Positions 1 through 11,440 of a DNA stretch of 64,000 nucleotides are shown here, one piece after another (the first letter of the stretch is position 1; each line of letters begins with the position of its first letter). Location of the stretch: NCBI GenBank assembly GCA_963556255.1, contig OY744606.1, positions 7,006,873-7,070,872 on the forward strand, given 5' to 3'. A program made the translations under genes and the position numbers. A model generated the notes under the pieces. The model worked only from the letters and a program-made list of their open reading frames with translations, was not told where the DNA came from and made no database searches. This stretch comes from Allolobophora icterica (lineage: Eukaryota > Annelida > Clitellata > Crassiclitellata > Lumbricidae).

Positions 1-396
1 TTCGGGTTTTCGATATCAATTTCAGTTAAAAAACGTAACTATTGTCTCAAGTTTCTACCTGTGCAGTATTGTCTTGTGTATGTGACTCCTTTGTCAGTGT
101 TCACAGTGAAAGTAGGTCAACCCTCGGCGCCGAGATATAGTTGACTATTTAAATTGTATATTGTTTTACGCCTTTGTTCTGTTTAGCGTTTTTATTCTAT
201 TTCGTTTTGGGTAAATTATCCTGAGTATCTGTGGTTACAAGTTATTATGTTTAAACAGTTTATAAGACGATGTTTGTTTGATGTGATACGGCTTTAGATT
301 TTGCAAGATGAAATGTTCTCGGCGTTTGATGAAAGACGCACTGATGCCTATTTGCAAGCGGTAATACCACTTTGTCGTTACCAATAGGTTACTGGT
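1..396. other. Unique AT-rich DNA, no feature recognised
   Basis: I see no long open frame, repeat array or RNA-like structure in this stretch. It ends at the target duplication of the MITE that follows. Confidence 0.6.
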
Positions 397-824
397 ATTT
401 CTTTGGTAATGTTTGTCTTTAGCGTCCGAAATTATTTCAATGTAAATGGTCGTTTCATAATCAATAGTTGTTGAGTTTTCGCCAATTGCTACGATGAAGT
501 GAGGGAACAAATCCCTCTCACGAAACTGGTTGCCGGATGATCAATGAAAATATTACATAATAAAAGTCAAACTAGAAGTTGGAATTGCGATGAAAATATA
601 TCGTTTTAGTGCTCCCGTGTATGAGCGATGAAAACATTTGATAGTAAAACTCGAACTAGAAGGAAGATTGATGAAAATATTCATGAAACTAGAAGCTGGA
701 TAATCGATTAAAATATAACTGAAACTAGAAGTTGGATGAACGTAGCTTAAAACACGGAGTATATATTATAGGATGCTACATTGAAATAATTTCGGACGCT
801 AAAGACAAACATTACCATTTCTTT
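397..824. mobile_element. MITE with 40-bp perfect TIRs and 8-bp TSD
   Basis: Bases 405-444 and 777-816 are perfect 40-bp inverted repeats, with outer ends GGTAATGTTTGTCTTTAGCG. They are flanked by the identical 8-bp direct repeat ATTTCTTT at 397-404 and 817-824, as expected of a target-site duplication (TSD). The element proper is 405-816 (412 bp). It has no transposase frame, so it is non-autonomous. The short peptides read from it on both strands share the same TIR-encoded piece and are not genes. An 8-bp TSD fits hAT, P or Merlin transposons, but the GGT end is not the usual CAG end of hAT, so the superfamily is open. Perfect TIRs and TSD suggest a recent insertion. Confidence 0.85.
571..740. 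repeat. Degenerate internal repeats of the MITE
   Basis: The motif ACTAGAAG, usually followed by a GATGAAAATAT-like block, recurs at about 571, 655, 688 and 724 inside the MITE. Some MITEs carry such internal subrepeats. Confidence 0.55.
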
Positions 825-2740
825 ACAAGATTATGTGGATTACGATTTGTCTGCATAAGATTTACAGATGCGTACCTGGAAGATACGGCACTATTGCTTG
901 TGCAAGATGTGTGCCGTACTCTATTATTTTTGTTGCAAGGTACGGTAGTGTTGCCTGTAGAAGATGCGTTCCGTACTTACTATTTATTCGCAATGTGCGT
1001 ACCGGTACTATTCATCTGAGCAGTGTATTGTAGGCTGTAAGAGTACCGTTACAACGTATGCGATATGTTTTTGGTCTTTACATTTGCATGTCTTTACGTG
1101 TCCTTACATTTACTGTGTGTCTTTACATTTGCGTTGGTTACGTTCGTCTTTACATTGACCGTATTTCTTGCAGTCGTGCATGTAGGGCAAAACGTTTTGT
1201 GTTGCTTATGTGTTCAATGGACGAGGTAAATTGTATTCAATTCTGAAATTTTTTATTTGTGGTTTCGTGAGATACGCTGTTGTGTATCCTTACAAAAGAT
1301 GAATTCGTTTAAAACACGAAACCTTTGTGAATTTGTCTAATGTGTATACTGCCATGTTTTCTTACGTTCAAGTTGGTAGAAGTGTTCCGTACAGTGCTTT
1401 GGCGTCCGTTACAATTTACCTGTAAATTTGACCACTTAAACGTAACTGTAGCTGTTACGTAAGTGTAGCTGTTACGTAACTGTAGCTAATACGTTACTGT
1501 AGCCACGACTACTTAAGTGGTTGTGACTGTAAACATGATGAGTAGTTGCCAATGTCATGTTTTGTTTCAAGTCATCGAACAGTCTCGCACGGTTTCAGTG
1601 CATTTGTCCATGAATTAAGGGTAACACGCCACTTTGTAACGTAGATGCTAGTAGACTTAGTACAAAAATCCGTACAATCGAGGCATTTAGATTTTTAACA
1701 CAGGAAAAAACGGGAAAATGTAGCAAAACCAAACTGTCCGTGGTGTGTATTCAAAGGTATTTTCTGTTGCGTATTCCACAGTATCCTTTGAAGTTCAAAA
1801 GTTGAATATTTCCCAAAAGTGTGGCGTCTTCCTTAAATGTGCAAATACCTTTGAAGAATATAACTATTATAAACCTCGAAGGATATTGTAAAATTTTGGT
1901 CTTGATTCCAGTTTTTCAACTATATTGAATTCGTTGTTTTAACACGAAGTCAAAAGCTCCAGAAGCAGTGAATGAAGGTCCTAGAACCTCCCAGTCTTCT
2001 ATTGCGCTCTAGATCCTTAAGTTTATACACTACTAAAAATTAGACTCTCACACGATGCATTATGCACTGTTGATGCTGTACGATGCTGAGTTAGTTGCAC
2101 CGCGTACAGTACGTTTACAGCAACCAAATAGATTTTGGTGTTCAATCCAAGCATGACTGCTTTGCAATGAATGACATAGGTTGATGCTTCTGCAATAGGT
2201 ACCATAATGCGCTGGTTTAAAGTGCCGTAGTAAACGTGCCATATTAAGGCGTTGGTGCAGCATCGGTTACAGAAGTTATAGAATAGATAAGAGAATGGCT
2301 AAGCTCAGATTGCGGTAATTATATATACAGTTCATTGGATTTTGGTGTTTAATTAAATTCAGTTTGAAGCAACATTATCCTTGAAATTTTACAAACTTCA
2401 AGACAGTTCCTGCAGCTGCCAAGACTGCACAAGAGCCATTGTGTTAGTAGGCATCAGTTTCTAAACGCTATCAACCAAAAATCGATGCTGTCAATGTTTT
2501 AAATCATACCTTGAAAATTGTTTTGTAAAATTATAAATTAATATGCCACTGTTTGCTTATCCTGTAACCTGTATACGTTTCCTGGTTATTATATACACGG
2601 ATAAATGTGTACACAAATTGTGTGTACGCGCATCTTTTGTATGAAGATACAATTTAATGGATCGTTCTGTTTTCCTGAGTGCAGGTCCAGTAATATCAGA
2701 CCTGCAATTACTCTAGTCCGTTGAGTGATAAAGCACTTTG
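825..2740. other. Unique AT-rich DNA with weak short repeats
   Basis: No gene is recognised. Bases about 865-1015 carry loose repeats of a piece containing GCCGTAC or GTACGG. Bases about 1070-1160 repeat GTCTTTACATTT three or four times. The small open frames here have no recognisable motif and are probably chance. Confidence 0.5.
1442..1509. repeat. Four tandem 17-bp repeats
   Basis: The unit is about GTAACTGTAGCTGTTAC, at 1442-1458, 1459-1475, 1476-1492 and 1493-1509. Substitutions increase toward the right. The unit is partly palindromic (GTAAC...GTTAC). Confidence 0.8.
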
Positions 2741-2749
2741 CTACCAGGC

Positions 2750-2812
2750 GAGACAGACAGACGAATCAGAACAGACAGACAGATAAGCAGACAGACAGAC
2801 AGACAGACACAC
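2750..2812. repeat. (ACAG)n microsatellite
   Basis: Imperfect run of ACAG/GACA units. Confidence 0.85.
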
Positions 2813-2984
2813 GCCACGATGAGCTCCCTGCACGCGTGCTTATTATTGCGAAAGTGCTGCATGCATTGAACCATGACCCGCTTCTATAGAAGGCATCGCG
2901 TATAATCATGGAACATAAACCCATATAGTTCAAAGCCCTCATTATGCTTTTAAAGTCAGCTTATATATATAATCTATATATTTA

Positions 2985-3075
2985 GGATATATATATATAT
3001 ATATATATATGGTGTGTATGCACACTCATCACTGTATGAACTAAGTATACCACATATTTCCTATATATATATATA

Positions 3076-3109
<34 letters not shown>

Positions 3110-3180
3110 TATGTACTATTGTATGATACAGAAAACGCAATACACGCTTATGCTAAATATATATATATATATATATATTT
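2985..3180. repeat. (TA)n tracts
   Basis: Three TA dinucleotide tracts at about 2987-3010, 3063-3112 and 3158-3178, separated by short AT-rich sequence. Confidence 0.85.
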
Positions 3181-3204
3181 ATTATGTAAAGCTAATAGAT
3201 AAAG

Positions 3205-3395
3205 GAGCAGTCTCTTAAGCAAGCCACCACGAGTCAAAGCCTTGGGTATAGATTGTTAGCGACTACATTTTCTTAGCCTCGGCTATTCTAATATGTTCTA
3301 AAAAATCCAATAGCTGAATTGCCTCTGGTATCGAACCTCAGCCTTTGCACTGATTAGGTTAATCATTTCGCGTGTTGAAGGTTTACATATCCTAC
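3205..3395 (-). mobile_element. tRNA-derived SINE, copy 1
   Basis: Read on the minus strand this has a tRNA-like head with a good RNA polymerase III B box, GGTTCGATACC (complement of 3327-3337). A body follows containing the block GCCGAGGCTAAG...GTAGTCGCTAAC (complement of 3255-3283). The same body block occurs at about 48693-48720 and 61420-61448 on the plus strand, and the last of these also has a tRNA-like head. The A box is eroded. I infer a SINE family that is not transcriptionally intact at this copy. Confidence 0.6.
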
Positions 3396-3420
3396 ACACA
3401 TACTTGCACGCATGTAGGCC

Positions 3421-3421
3421 T

Positions 3422-3491
<70 letters not shown>

Positions 3492-3715
3492 GTTCCTGAC
3501 GCCAGCCATTTGGCGGCGATGGGTAGGAACAAATGATCTCCATTTTCCTCAGTCATTTATCAAGTCCAATGGTCCTCTCAGAGTTAATGTGAGTCTTGTT
3601 ATTGTCTTCATTTATATTGTCTATCCAAAGCAGTCTTGGTCTGCCTTTGTTTCTTTTTCCTCCAAGTCTTGCAAGTAGTGCATGTGTGGAGTTCTATCAG
3701 CTGGGATTACACGCA
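3421..3715 (-). mobile_element. RTE-like LINE 3' end with (GAT)n tail, copy 1
   Basis: On the minus strand the C-terminus of a reverse-transcriptase ORF can be read at about 3570-3715. It contains PADRTP and then, after a frameshift, GGKRNKGRPRLLWIDNI, ending at a stop near 3559. A 3' UTR follows that includes CGCCGCCAAATGGCTGGCG, and then a (GAT)n tail (complement of 3421-3490). The pattern RMPxDRxP...KRxxGRPRLxW is typical of the C-terminus of RTE-like endonuclease-reverse transcriptase LINEs. Two further copies of the same 3' end, both with an ATC-type tail, lie at 10270-10760 and 23388-23500. All are heavily 5'-truncated and dead. Confidence 0.75.
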
Positions 3716-4165
3716 TACATGTATACATATTTGTGTGCATACAAACATACTTGTATACATACATACGTACTTGTATACATACATTCCTACTTACATACAC
3801 ATGCATTCGCATATTGTATACAAACATACTTGTATACATACAGACAAACTTGTATACATACAAAAAACAGACATATGCCTCTGACTAGTCTATTCCGCGA
3901 GAGGCGCTTCATGAATGCCCATATACAATACAATACATACATACATGCATACATACATACATACATACATACATACATACATACATACATGTATTCATAT
4001 TTCTATACACACAGACGTGCTTTTATGCATGCATATGCACTTGCATACATACATACATACATACATACATACATACATACATACATACATACATACATAG
4101 TTGTATACACGCATGCATACTTGTATGCGTACACACATACTTCTATACCTGCATACATACTTGCA
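3716..4165. repeat. (ACAT)n microsatellite, imperfect then pure
   Basis: ACAT units with interruptions such as ACTTGTATAC, becoming nearly pure at about 3936-3990 and 4044-4098. The open frames rich in Tyr-Ile-His-Thr on both strands are products of this repeat. Confidence 0.9.
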
Positions 4166-4490
4166 TTCTTATTCAACTCAGTTCTGGTGTGCATTAATAA
4201 AAGCAGAATATAAATCATCCGTCTAGACAGGATGCGACGACCTGCTACTGTTCTGTGGCAGCTAAACACTGTGTCGAGGCACAGAGAGTCTAGCAGCAAC
4301 CACGCAGTGTCTGGTTATCATTAGCGGCGATTTGGGATGGGTAGTAATGGAGGGAATGACCCCTGGGTGGGGGTTGACGACTGGGAAACTACCATTCGGC
4401 TTATCTTATGAAGCACCTGTTGTTAAGGGTTGATATAGAGGAGCTATCTAATCCAGACTCATGCATACGATCACTAATTCATATACATGC
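4166..4490. other. Unique DNA, nothing recognised
   Basis: Moderate-GC stretch without a recognisable domain or array. Confidence 0.5.
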
Positions 4491-4499
4491 ATTCATGCG

Positions 4500-5175
4500 T
4501 GTATATATATATATATAAGTACATATCCACATACACGAATACATACGCCTGTAGTACATATATACATAAATTGCCATTATAATGGCGACGGTCTCACCCT
4601 GCTTGTATATATATATATACACACGTATATATCCATATACGTATATATATATATATATGTTGACCATATATAATATATAGACGTTTACCAAACATGTATA
4701 TATAGGTATGACTTGTACGCATGTATTTGGTTTATGGTCATGCTATAATAACTGGTGCTACCAGGCACTAATTGCAATTCATATCATCCAGGCAACTCGG
4801 AATAATTATAATCTATAAAAATATTTAAACTACCTCACGTGTGTTTGAATGTAAAAGGCAGAATAATAAGTATATATAAATGCACATATAAATATATATA
4901 CATATATATTATATATATATATTGAAAAGAGTAGTTTGGTCTTCGGCATTGTTTTTATTTTCTTTGACATGAAGGTGCTAAGTATATTTGCCAATACAAT
5001 ACGTTTAAGTGTAAAATTAGATGTATTACTGTTTGTGTATGTACATATATATATATATATATTTAAAGATGTTCGAGTATGTGTATGCATAAATATATAT
5101 GCATGCGAAAGTTGTTAGAAATATATATGCATGCACAAATATAAATATATGTAATATATATATATATGTATGTGT
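4500..5175. repeat. AT-rich DNA with several (TA)n tracts
   Basis: TA tracts lie near 4500-4518, 4603-4620, 4640-4660, 4890-4922, 5043-5062 and 5150-5168. No gene is seen between them. Confidence 0.7.
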
Positions 5176-5339
5176 GTAGACATACAGTTTGGAGTGTGTA
5201 CATATATGCAGACTTGCTTGCATGTAGGCTACATTTGTATGTGTGTATAATTTTAACTGGAATGTAAGAGTGTGTGCATACACTTGTATGTATATATTGT
5301 ATGTCTGTGGTAATAAAGGTTTGCCCTACCATACACATA

Positions 5340-5545
5340 TAGTTATGTATGTATGTATGTGTGTATGTATGCATGTATGTATGTATGTATGTATGTATGT
5401 CTGTATGTATGTATGTATGTATGTATGTATGTATGTATGTATGTATGTATGTATGTATGTATGTATGTATGTATGAATCAAGACAGTTAATATAGCGCAC
5501 TTTTAGCTTTAGCCTACCTCACAGTAGTCTGTAGGCGCTACAAAA
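5340..5545 (-). mobile_element. L2/CR1-like LINE 3' end with (ACAT)n tail
   Basis: Read on the minus strand, sequence containing TGCGCTATATTAACTGTCTT (complement of about 5489-5508) runs straight into a pure (ACAT)n array (complement of 5340-5475). The GCGCTATATTAA/AAAT motif followed by a simple repeat recurs many times in this window. It resembles the 3' terminus of L2/CR1-type non-LTR retrotransposons. Only the 3' end is left. Confidence 0.55.
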
Positions 5546-5684
5546 ATATATGATATATATAGACTATGTATACATATGGATGTATTACGTTAAATGCATA
5601 TACATTTACATACATTTTCCTCTTTTCCGCAAACGCTTGAAGACCATCAATTTTTGTTCTATCGTGGTTTCAATGCATTAGGTT
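5546..5684. other. AT-rich spacer
   Basis: No feature is recognised between two LINE 3' ends. Confidence 0.4.
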
Positions 5685-5763
5685 GGGAGCGCCTCAGATG
5701 AGTCTCTCTCTTGAAGTGGCTCTATATAAATTTCAAATTACCATTACCATCACCATATATATA

Positions 5764-5800
<37 letters not shown>
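5685..5800 (+). mobile_element. L2/CR1-like LINE 3' end with ATTACC/TA tail
   Basis: The sequence GGGAGCGCCTCAGATGAG through GGCTCTATATAAATTTC ends in ATTACCATTACC and then a (TA)n tract. A close copy is at 63198-63275, which has GGGAGCGCCTCTCATGAG and the same ATTACC-type tail. Confidence 0.65.
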
Positions 5801-6065
5801 GCTACGGCTATGCGTGTATAAGCTACGTGGGTCTGTGAGTCATAAAAGTGTCGTTGTGTAGACGGCGTGGAGTGTTCTATTGACCGAACGTGTTTCTCCA
5901 GCTTCCCATTTCTCAACAGGTCTCGTCGCCAAGCAACGAGCAGACGAGATTTGCCGCCTAATCCGTCGTCCACTGACCGTCCGAGCGATGGACATCTAGC
6001 TGGACATCGCGATGGACATCAGAGTAACTGGACTTGGGCACGTAGACCGAAAATAAATTAGAAGC
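5801..6065. other. Unique, relatively GC-rich stretch
   Basis: It stands out from AT-rich surroundings. It has open frames on both strands but no recognised domain. GATGGACATC-like words recur at about 5988-6020. The function is unknown. Confidence 0.4.
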
Positions 6066-6099
6066 ACTGAAATGGCCGAGCTGTGGTTGGATGAGGAAT

Positions 6100-6410
6100 A
6101 CAGACTGTGACAGAGAGACATATAGATAGGCCGACAGACAAACAATAGATGGACAGACAGATAAATAGATAGTAAGACAGACAGACATACAGAAAAACAA
6201 ACTGACTGACTGACTGACTGACTGACTGACTGACTGACTGACTGACTGACTGACTGACTGACTGACTGACTGACCTACAAGCAGTCAAACTTATAGGCAG
6301 ATATAGGCAAACATGCAGACATAGAGTCAATCAGTCTGTAAGACCAGCAGTCATTCAATGAGTCAGTAAATTAGAAAGACAGACAAACAGACAGACAGAC
6401 AGACAGGCTA
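6100..6410. repeat. (ACTG)n and (ACAG)n microsatellites
   Basis: Degenerate GACA-type units lead into a pure (ACTG)n run at about 6201-6273, then degenerate units and (ACAG)n at about 6377-6405. Confidence 0.85.
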
Positions 6411-7675
6411 GCAAACACACATACATACAGACATGCATGCATGCAGTAGACAAAGTCCATTCTGAAACGCAATAGTAACGTACACATAAGCAAACACAAA
6501 TAAATATATATATATTAAGGTTTATGCGTATTTATTATATATATTATATATATGCATATATTGTATATATCTATATATATGTATATTTGTATATATCAGT
6601 ATATTCGCTGTACGCCTGTGTATAGAGTTTATATGTAATAATATACGACAAATTCATTAATTTCGCACGATATTGGATAGCCAAGTGTACGCCCCATAAG
6701 AGGTCACGACCTTTGCGAATTTAGAACCCCTATGAGCGACGCATGGCTTCTTAAAAGGGGTACAGGAGAGTTTGAGGGGTATTCATGCTTTTGCATAGGA
6801 AATGCGATGGTTAAGACTGGGGTTAAATTATACCTCTGCAATTTATGCGGGTAACGCGTTTAGGACACCTACTGTTATGCAAACCCCACGGCCACGCATC
6901 CATACATACAGCATAAACGATGATATATGCACGCATACCAAAACATATATGCGGCAATACATCTATGTATATCATATTCTGAAATACCTCACATAATATT
7001 TCGTATACAAGGATAGACAAAATATTATGTACAACCTAATATATTTGTATGCAGTTGTATTTTTACAAGCACATATACATATACACATAAATATGTATAT
7101 ATATACATTATATATATATGTATATTTACAGATATGGTTTATATTTGCATATATATTAGACTATGTAGAGTCTTCTTCATAAATCTGATATTATTTCTAT
7201 AATACTCTGTTCCTATCATTGCCCTCATGCGGATTTAAAGCTGTATGCTTTTGTATTTTCGTAATTTGCATGAAACTACGCTAATTAATTTAGTAAAAGC
7301 TTCAGTTTAATTTAATTAATTAAGTAACATAGAGTGTCCCTCACTGGGCACCGCTGTACGCAAGCTAATCCGCGTGTATATGGGGAATTTTTAAATAAGT
7401 TGTTTTGAACTTTTAATTTTTATTTTATACACCTGTGTAATCTGCGAATGTTACTTAAGTTAAAACTGGAGACTTGTGTATATTTTTATGCGTAATTATA
7501 CGATTTATCAGTAAAACTTAACATCAACCTATGTATTGGCATATGTTGGTGAACGTAGTGACTACGTTAGTGACCCCAGCTTGACCCTTGACCTCGGCAG
7601 GCACGTGAATATAGTGGCGCAGTGGAATGGGGCCATGACCTTCGACCTGAACCACATTCGTATTCATGTGCATGA
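6411..7675. other. AT-rich DNA, no gene seen
   Basis: Contains short TA tracts (about 6508-6600 and 7085-7130) and otherwise unique sequence. No domain is recognised. Confidence 0.5.
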
Positions 7676-7778
7676 ATGCAATTAAGCGTTTCGCTCTTAT
7701 TTATGTCTCTGTGTGTGTCTTTATGTGTCTGCATCTCTGTTTCTGTGTCTTTCTGTATCTCTCTGTGTCTCTCTGTCT
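7676..7778. repeat. Imperfect TCTG/TCTC repeat
   Basis: Degenerate TGTGTCTCTCTG-type units. Confidence 0.6.
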
Positions 7779-7779
7779 C

Positions 7780-7978
7780 TGTATTTCATATTGCCCTCCT
7801 TCCAAAGTTCAGAACTGCACATAAGTCCATACTACAGTACATGACCAAACATCAATTGATTGTTCGTGAAGGTCTTGCTCAAGGTCATTTACACAGTAAC
7901 CGTCTCAGAGACGGAGGTTCGAACCCCTACTCTCCGCTCTGTAAGACAAGCGCCCTAACTAATCTGCCACCGTAATAT
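7780..7978 (-). mobile_element. tRNA-derived SINE (Val-TAC-like head)
   Basis: On the minus strand the head reads TGGCAGATTAGTTAGGG (A-box region), then GTCTTACAGAG (anticodon-loop region containing TAC), then the exact B-box form GGTTCGAACCT, at about 7900-7972. A non-tRNA body follows and ends in CTTTGGAAGGAGGGCAATAT. The end of the body recurs at 48577-48610. A free tRNA gene is unlikely because the acceptor stem does not pair. I infer a SINE with a tRNA-Val-like origin; the isotype is tentative. Confidence 0.65.
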
Positions 7979-8627
7979 ACATTACCCATAAACGCAAGCA
8001 TTGCCTCGTGTTTCCATTTAAAGAACTGAACATTTGCAAATTATTGTATCGCATTTATTAAGTTTCAATATAAATATCCATCTATGTCACCACAGAAATA
8101 ATCCGTTTAAAAGTTCTAGCAAATACTATCTCTGGGTGATTTTTGGGGCAATTAAACTTTCGGCCCTCCCTTCATAATTCCTTGCCCTGCCTCTAGACAT
8201 AAAATGAACATAAAATCGCTTGGTTGAAGAAAGCTGCTTAGAAAGTCGTAAACCGACCAAGACTCCTTTAAAACGTCATAAAAGCAGCTTTCCGGTTAAT
8301 TATCAGAGGAAATATTGGGCTTGCGGCTCTCTTTAATGGCATCCACGTGTACTAAGTCACAACCCCGAAGCTTTGCGTATTTTGCTGCCGACAGCTTTAA
8401 CTTCAATTTCTCGTTAATTTTTACTGTACCATCGCCCAGGAACACTATGTGCAGCCCTTGCCATATTTAAATATAAATATTTATAAATTTCATGGAAACA
8501 GAACATCAATTTGTTGGGAACACCACCACAGTCATAGTAAAGACAATTGGATGGTAAATAAGTAAAGGGATATACAATAATAAAGTTAATATATATATAG
8601 CATTTAAACATAGGCCTATATATATAA

Positions 8628-8680
<53 letters not shown>

Positions 8681-9538
8681 TGTATACTTATCAAAACATA
8701 TGACATATATAATCATAAATGCATGTGTAGGGCCTACATATATATATATATGCCGTAATCAAGCGGGAGTTTGTGCTCCTTTCTGTGTGGTTTGTTCTCC
8801 AACGACGTGCTAATATTCATGTTGAAACTGTATTTTCTTTTGTCGAATTTTCGATCGATAACGAAGATGAATGCCTGAAATAAAACATTAACTCGCGGTT
8901 ACACATGAATACTTGTCACATCACCTGTATGCATGTCATGTTTGTACTGTTATAGTATAGCACAACTGCGTATAACAACTGAATAATGTGGCATTATTTA
9001 TGGGAAGACTGCCATTCTTGTTTACGAGCATACATGTATGTAATTTCGTGCTTTCTTCTTTTAAATTTTGTCGTTTTTATGTAAGTGTGTGTGTACATAG
9101 GGTAAACGATTTTACGAAATTGTTTCAGTCACGTCCGTTTCATACGGAATATTGGCCTGAGATGACCGAATCTTATCAGAAATTGGCTGTTTGTTATAAG
9201 CTACCTCTATTATCGCTCATGATCAACCGCCGTTAGCATTGCTTGATGTTGATTGGACAATGTCTAGATTGTTCTTTCTGTGTTGTTGTTGTCAGCTCAT
9301 GTGATCTCTAGCTACCTCCTGCTAACGAAGATATCGTCTTTGTACAGGTAATACGTTCACAGGTGTGCTAGCGGTTGATTGTGTATAATTATGACAACAG
9401 TATGAGATTAGCTGTGTAAATGACACGAAAATGCGACATAGGTTTTTTTTTCAAACGTATTTCACGCGTTTGATTGTAAGATGTTGGACGACATTGTCGT
9501 TGACATTTGCATTAAGTATAATGACACTGGTCTACATA
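7979..9538. other. Unique DNA with one (TA)n tract
   Basis: A TA tract lies at about 8633-8677. Around it I see no gene, array or RNA structure that I can support. Confidence 0.5.
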
Positions 9539-9813
9539 CATACATACAGTGCTTTTTTCTGGAAAAAAGTTCCAAAACAATAGGTTCCGGAACGGAATAA
9601 TTATGGGCGGGCTAAAATCCCGAGAAAAAGGGGATTGGGGTTGGGTGGGGGTCTCAATAAACACTGAAAGCAGTTCAAAACACTGAAATTAAATAAAAAT
9701 AAATAAAATATTGCTTTTATTATTAAAGTAAATAAATTATTTTTTGGTACCTGAAAAAAGGTGCCGGAACGCCGTTCCGGCGCGTTTCGGCTGAAAAAAG
9801 CACTGCATACATA
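9539..9813. mobile_element. hAT-like MITE inserted in (CATA)n
   Basis: The element is 9547-9805 (259 bp). Its inverted ends start CAGTGCTTTTTTC on both sides (13 bp). The 8-bp flanks CATACATA (9539-9546 and 9806-9813) match, though the host site is itself a CATA repeat, so the TSD is weak evidence. The CAG...CTG ends are typical of hAT elements. It contains the palindrome GCCGGAACGCCGTTCCGGC near its right end. There is no transposase. Confidence 0.75.
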
Positions 9814-9990
9814 CATAAATACATACATACATACATACAATCATGCATACATGCATTACATACATACATACATACATGACTACAAACATACATAAATACA
9901 TATATACATGCATTACATACATACACATATACATTCATGCATGAACACCTATATGCATACATACATGCATACATACATACATGCATAAGA
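9806..9990. repeat. (CATA)n microsatellite, imperfect
   Basis: Right-hand continuation of the array split by the MITE. Confidence 0.85.
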
Positions 9991-10269
9991 ATACAGAGAT
10001 ATCTTCAAATGTCTATTACCAACAGCGTGATTGCCCAAACTGGGCCAGAATACAGTTGCTTTCAAGGCTCTGTGTAGATTTCCCAACTGCAGTTTTCTGG
10101 TCAATTTAAAGTGTCTGATGCTGCTAGACCCCAAACGTGGGTGTAGATGGCAAATGTCTGGTTATCAGTTACTGTGGCCAACACCCATACAGCAATGTGA
10201 CATTCTGTGGTCATTATAGAAAGCGGTGTCTGGTGGCAGGGAAATACAATGTTCACTAGTAAACAATGT
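9991..10269. other. Unique DNA, nothing recognised
   Basis: No long frame or array. Confidence 0.45.
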
Positions 10270-10760
10270 CTGCGAGTGCCATCATCATCATCATCATCAT
10301 CATTGTCGTCGTCATAACCAACATCATCATCATAGCCATCATCAACATCATCATCGGTTCCTGATGCCAGCCAGCCAATTGGCGGCAATGGGTGCGAATA
10401 AATGACTTCGGTTTCCTCGGTCATTTATCAGGTCCAGTGCTCCTGTCATTGTTAGTGCATGGAAGTCCTGAAGTCCTGATGGCTCCTCATCTATACTGGC
10501 TGTTCGGCGTAGCCTTGGTCTGCTTTTGTTTCTCTTACGTTCAATCTTGCCTGTGGTGCATTGAGTGGGATTCGGTCAACTGGCATTCTCTCTACACGTC
10601 CAAACCATCGGAGTCTTCGCTGAACGACTTTGTTTGGCAGAGTGATTTGTTTACCAAAGAACTGTATCATGTCATGATTTGTAATGTACAGTAGTCTTGA
10701 ACTTCTTGGAACACTAGAAACGGCATTACTTCAACGAATGCTTGCTTCTGACAGTGTTAC
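10270..10760 (-). mobile_element. RTE-like LINE 3' fragment with (GAT)n tail, copy 2
   Basis: On the minus strand the RT C-terminus reads QRRLRWFGRVERMPVDRIPL (about 10565-10625). After a frameshift it continues as RKRNKSRPRLRR. The 3' UTR contains GCCAATTGGCTGG, and the tail is a (GAT)n run (complement of 10278-10354). The RW-FG-V-RMPxDRIP and KRNK-RPRL motifs match copy 1 at 3421-3715. The 5' part of the element is missing and there is at least one frameshift, so it is dead. Confidence 0.75.
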
Positions 10761-10765
10761 TATAC

Positions 10766-11061
10766 CAGTGGCGGATTTATCATTGAACAAACAAGGCCGT
10801 AGTCTGGGGCGGAACATTCCAGAGGAACATGAAACTTAAAACTTAACAACTGAACATTAAAACGAGATGACAGTAAACAAATCCAATAATTAATGACAAT
10901 ATATGATATTTAAACATTTTAATGTTGTGTTTTTTTCACGTCTTCAGAATTGTCTGGCGTTTCCTGAAACAAAAATGAAAACTTAGAACTTTGTAACATA
11001 AATATTAAGGGTGGCAAAAAGAAACTTGGCCTGGGGCTGTAGATTATTAAATCCGCCCCTG
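10766..11061. mobile_element. hAT-like non-autonomous element, degraded TSD
   Basis: The ends CAGTGGCGGATTTA (10766-10779) and, inverted, CAGGGGCGGATTTA (11048-11061) differ at one base. The element is 296 bp. The flanking 8-mers TACTATAC and GATGGTTC do not match convincingly, so the insertion is old or the ends are shifted. Confidence 0.6.
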
Positions 11062-11440
11062 GATGGTTCGATTTTTTATTTCGCTATGCGGAACAGTTGT
11101 TATCGTTTATTGGAACAATTGCTATTGTTTATTGGTTTACTTTCGGTTTCGGTTTTTGGTATTGTCTGCGATCGTCGGTGTAAATAATTCGGGTGAACGG
11201 AACCTGAATGTTGTCTGAATGTATTGTGTCTTAACGTTGAAAGGTTACCTCGGTCGATTGTAATTTTCAGAACAATTCGTAATTTGTGAATTGTAAATGA
11301 AATATAATTATGACGTAATATTTGTGAATAAAATGTGTAAGTTCGACATCGATCTGGTCTGTTCTTTAAGTTGGGGAAATGTTTTGCAATGTTATGAAAA
11401 TGTTGAGATTGTAAATGTGAGTTTTGGATAGTCGCTCTGT
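11062..11440. other. Unique AT-rich DNA
   Basis: Nothing is recognised. Confidence 0.45.

Noticed and set aside
7900..7972. Functional tRNA-Val gene
   Set aside because: The B box is good, but the acceptor stem does not pair and a SINE body follows.
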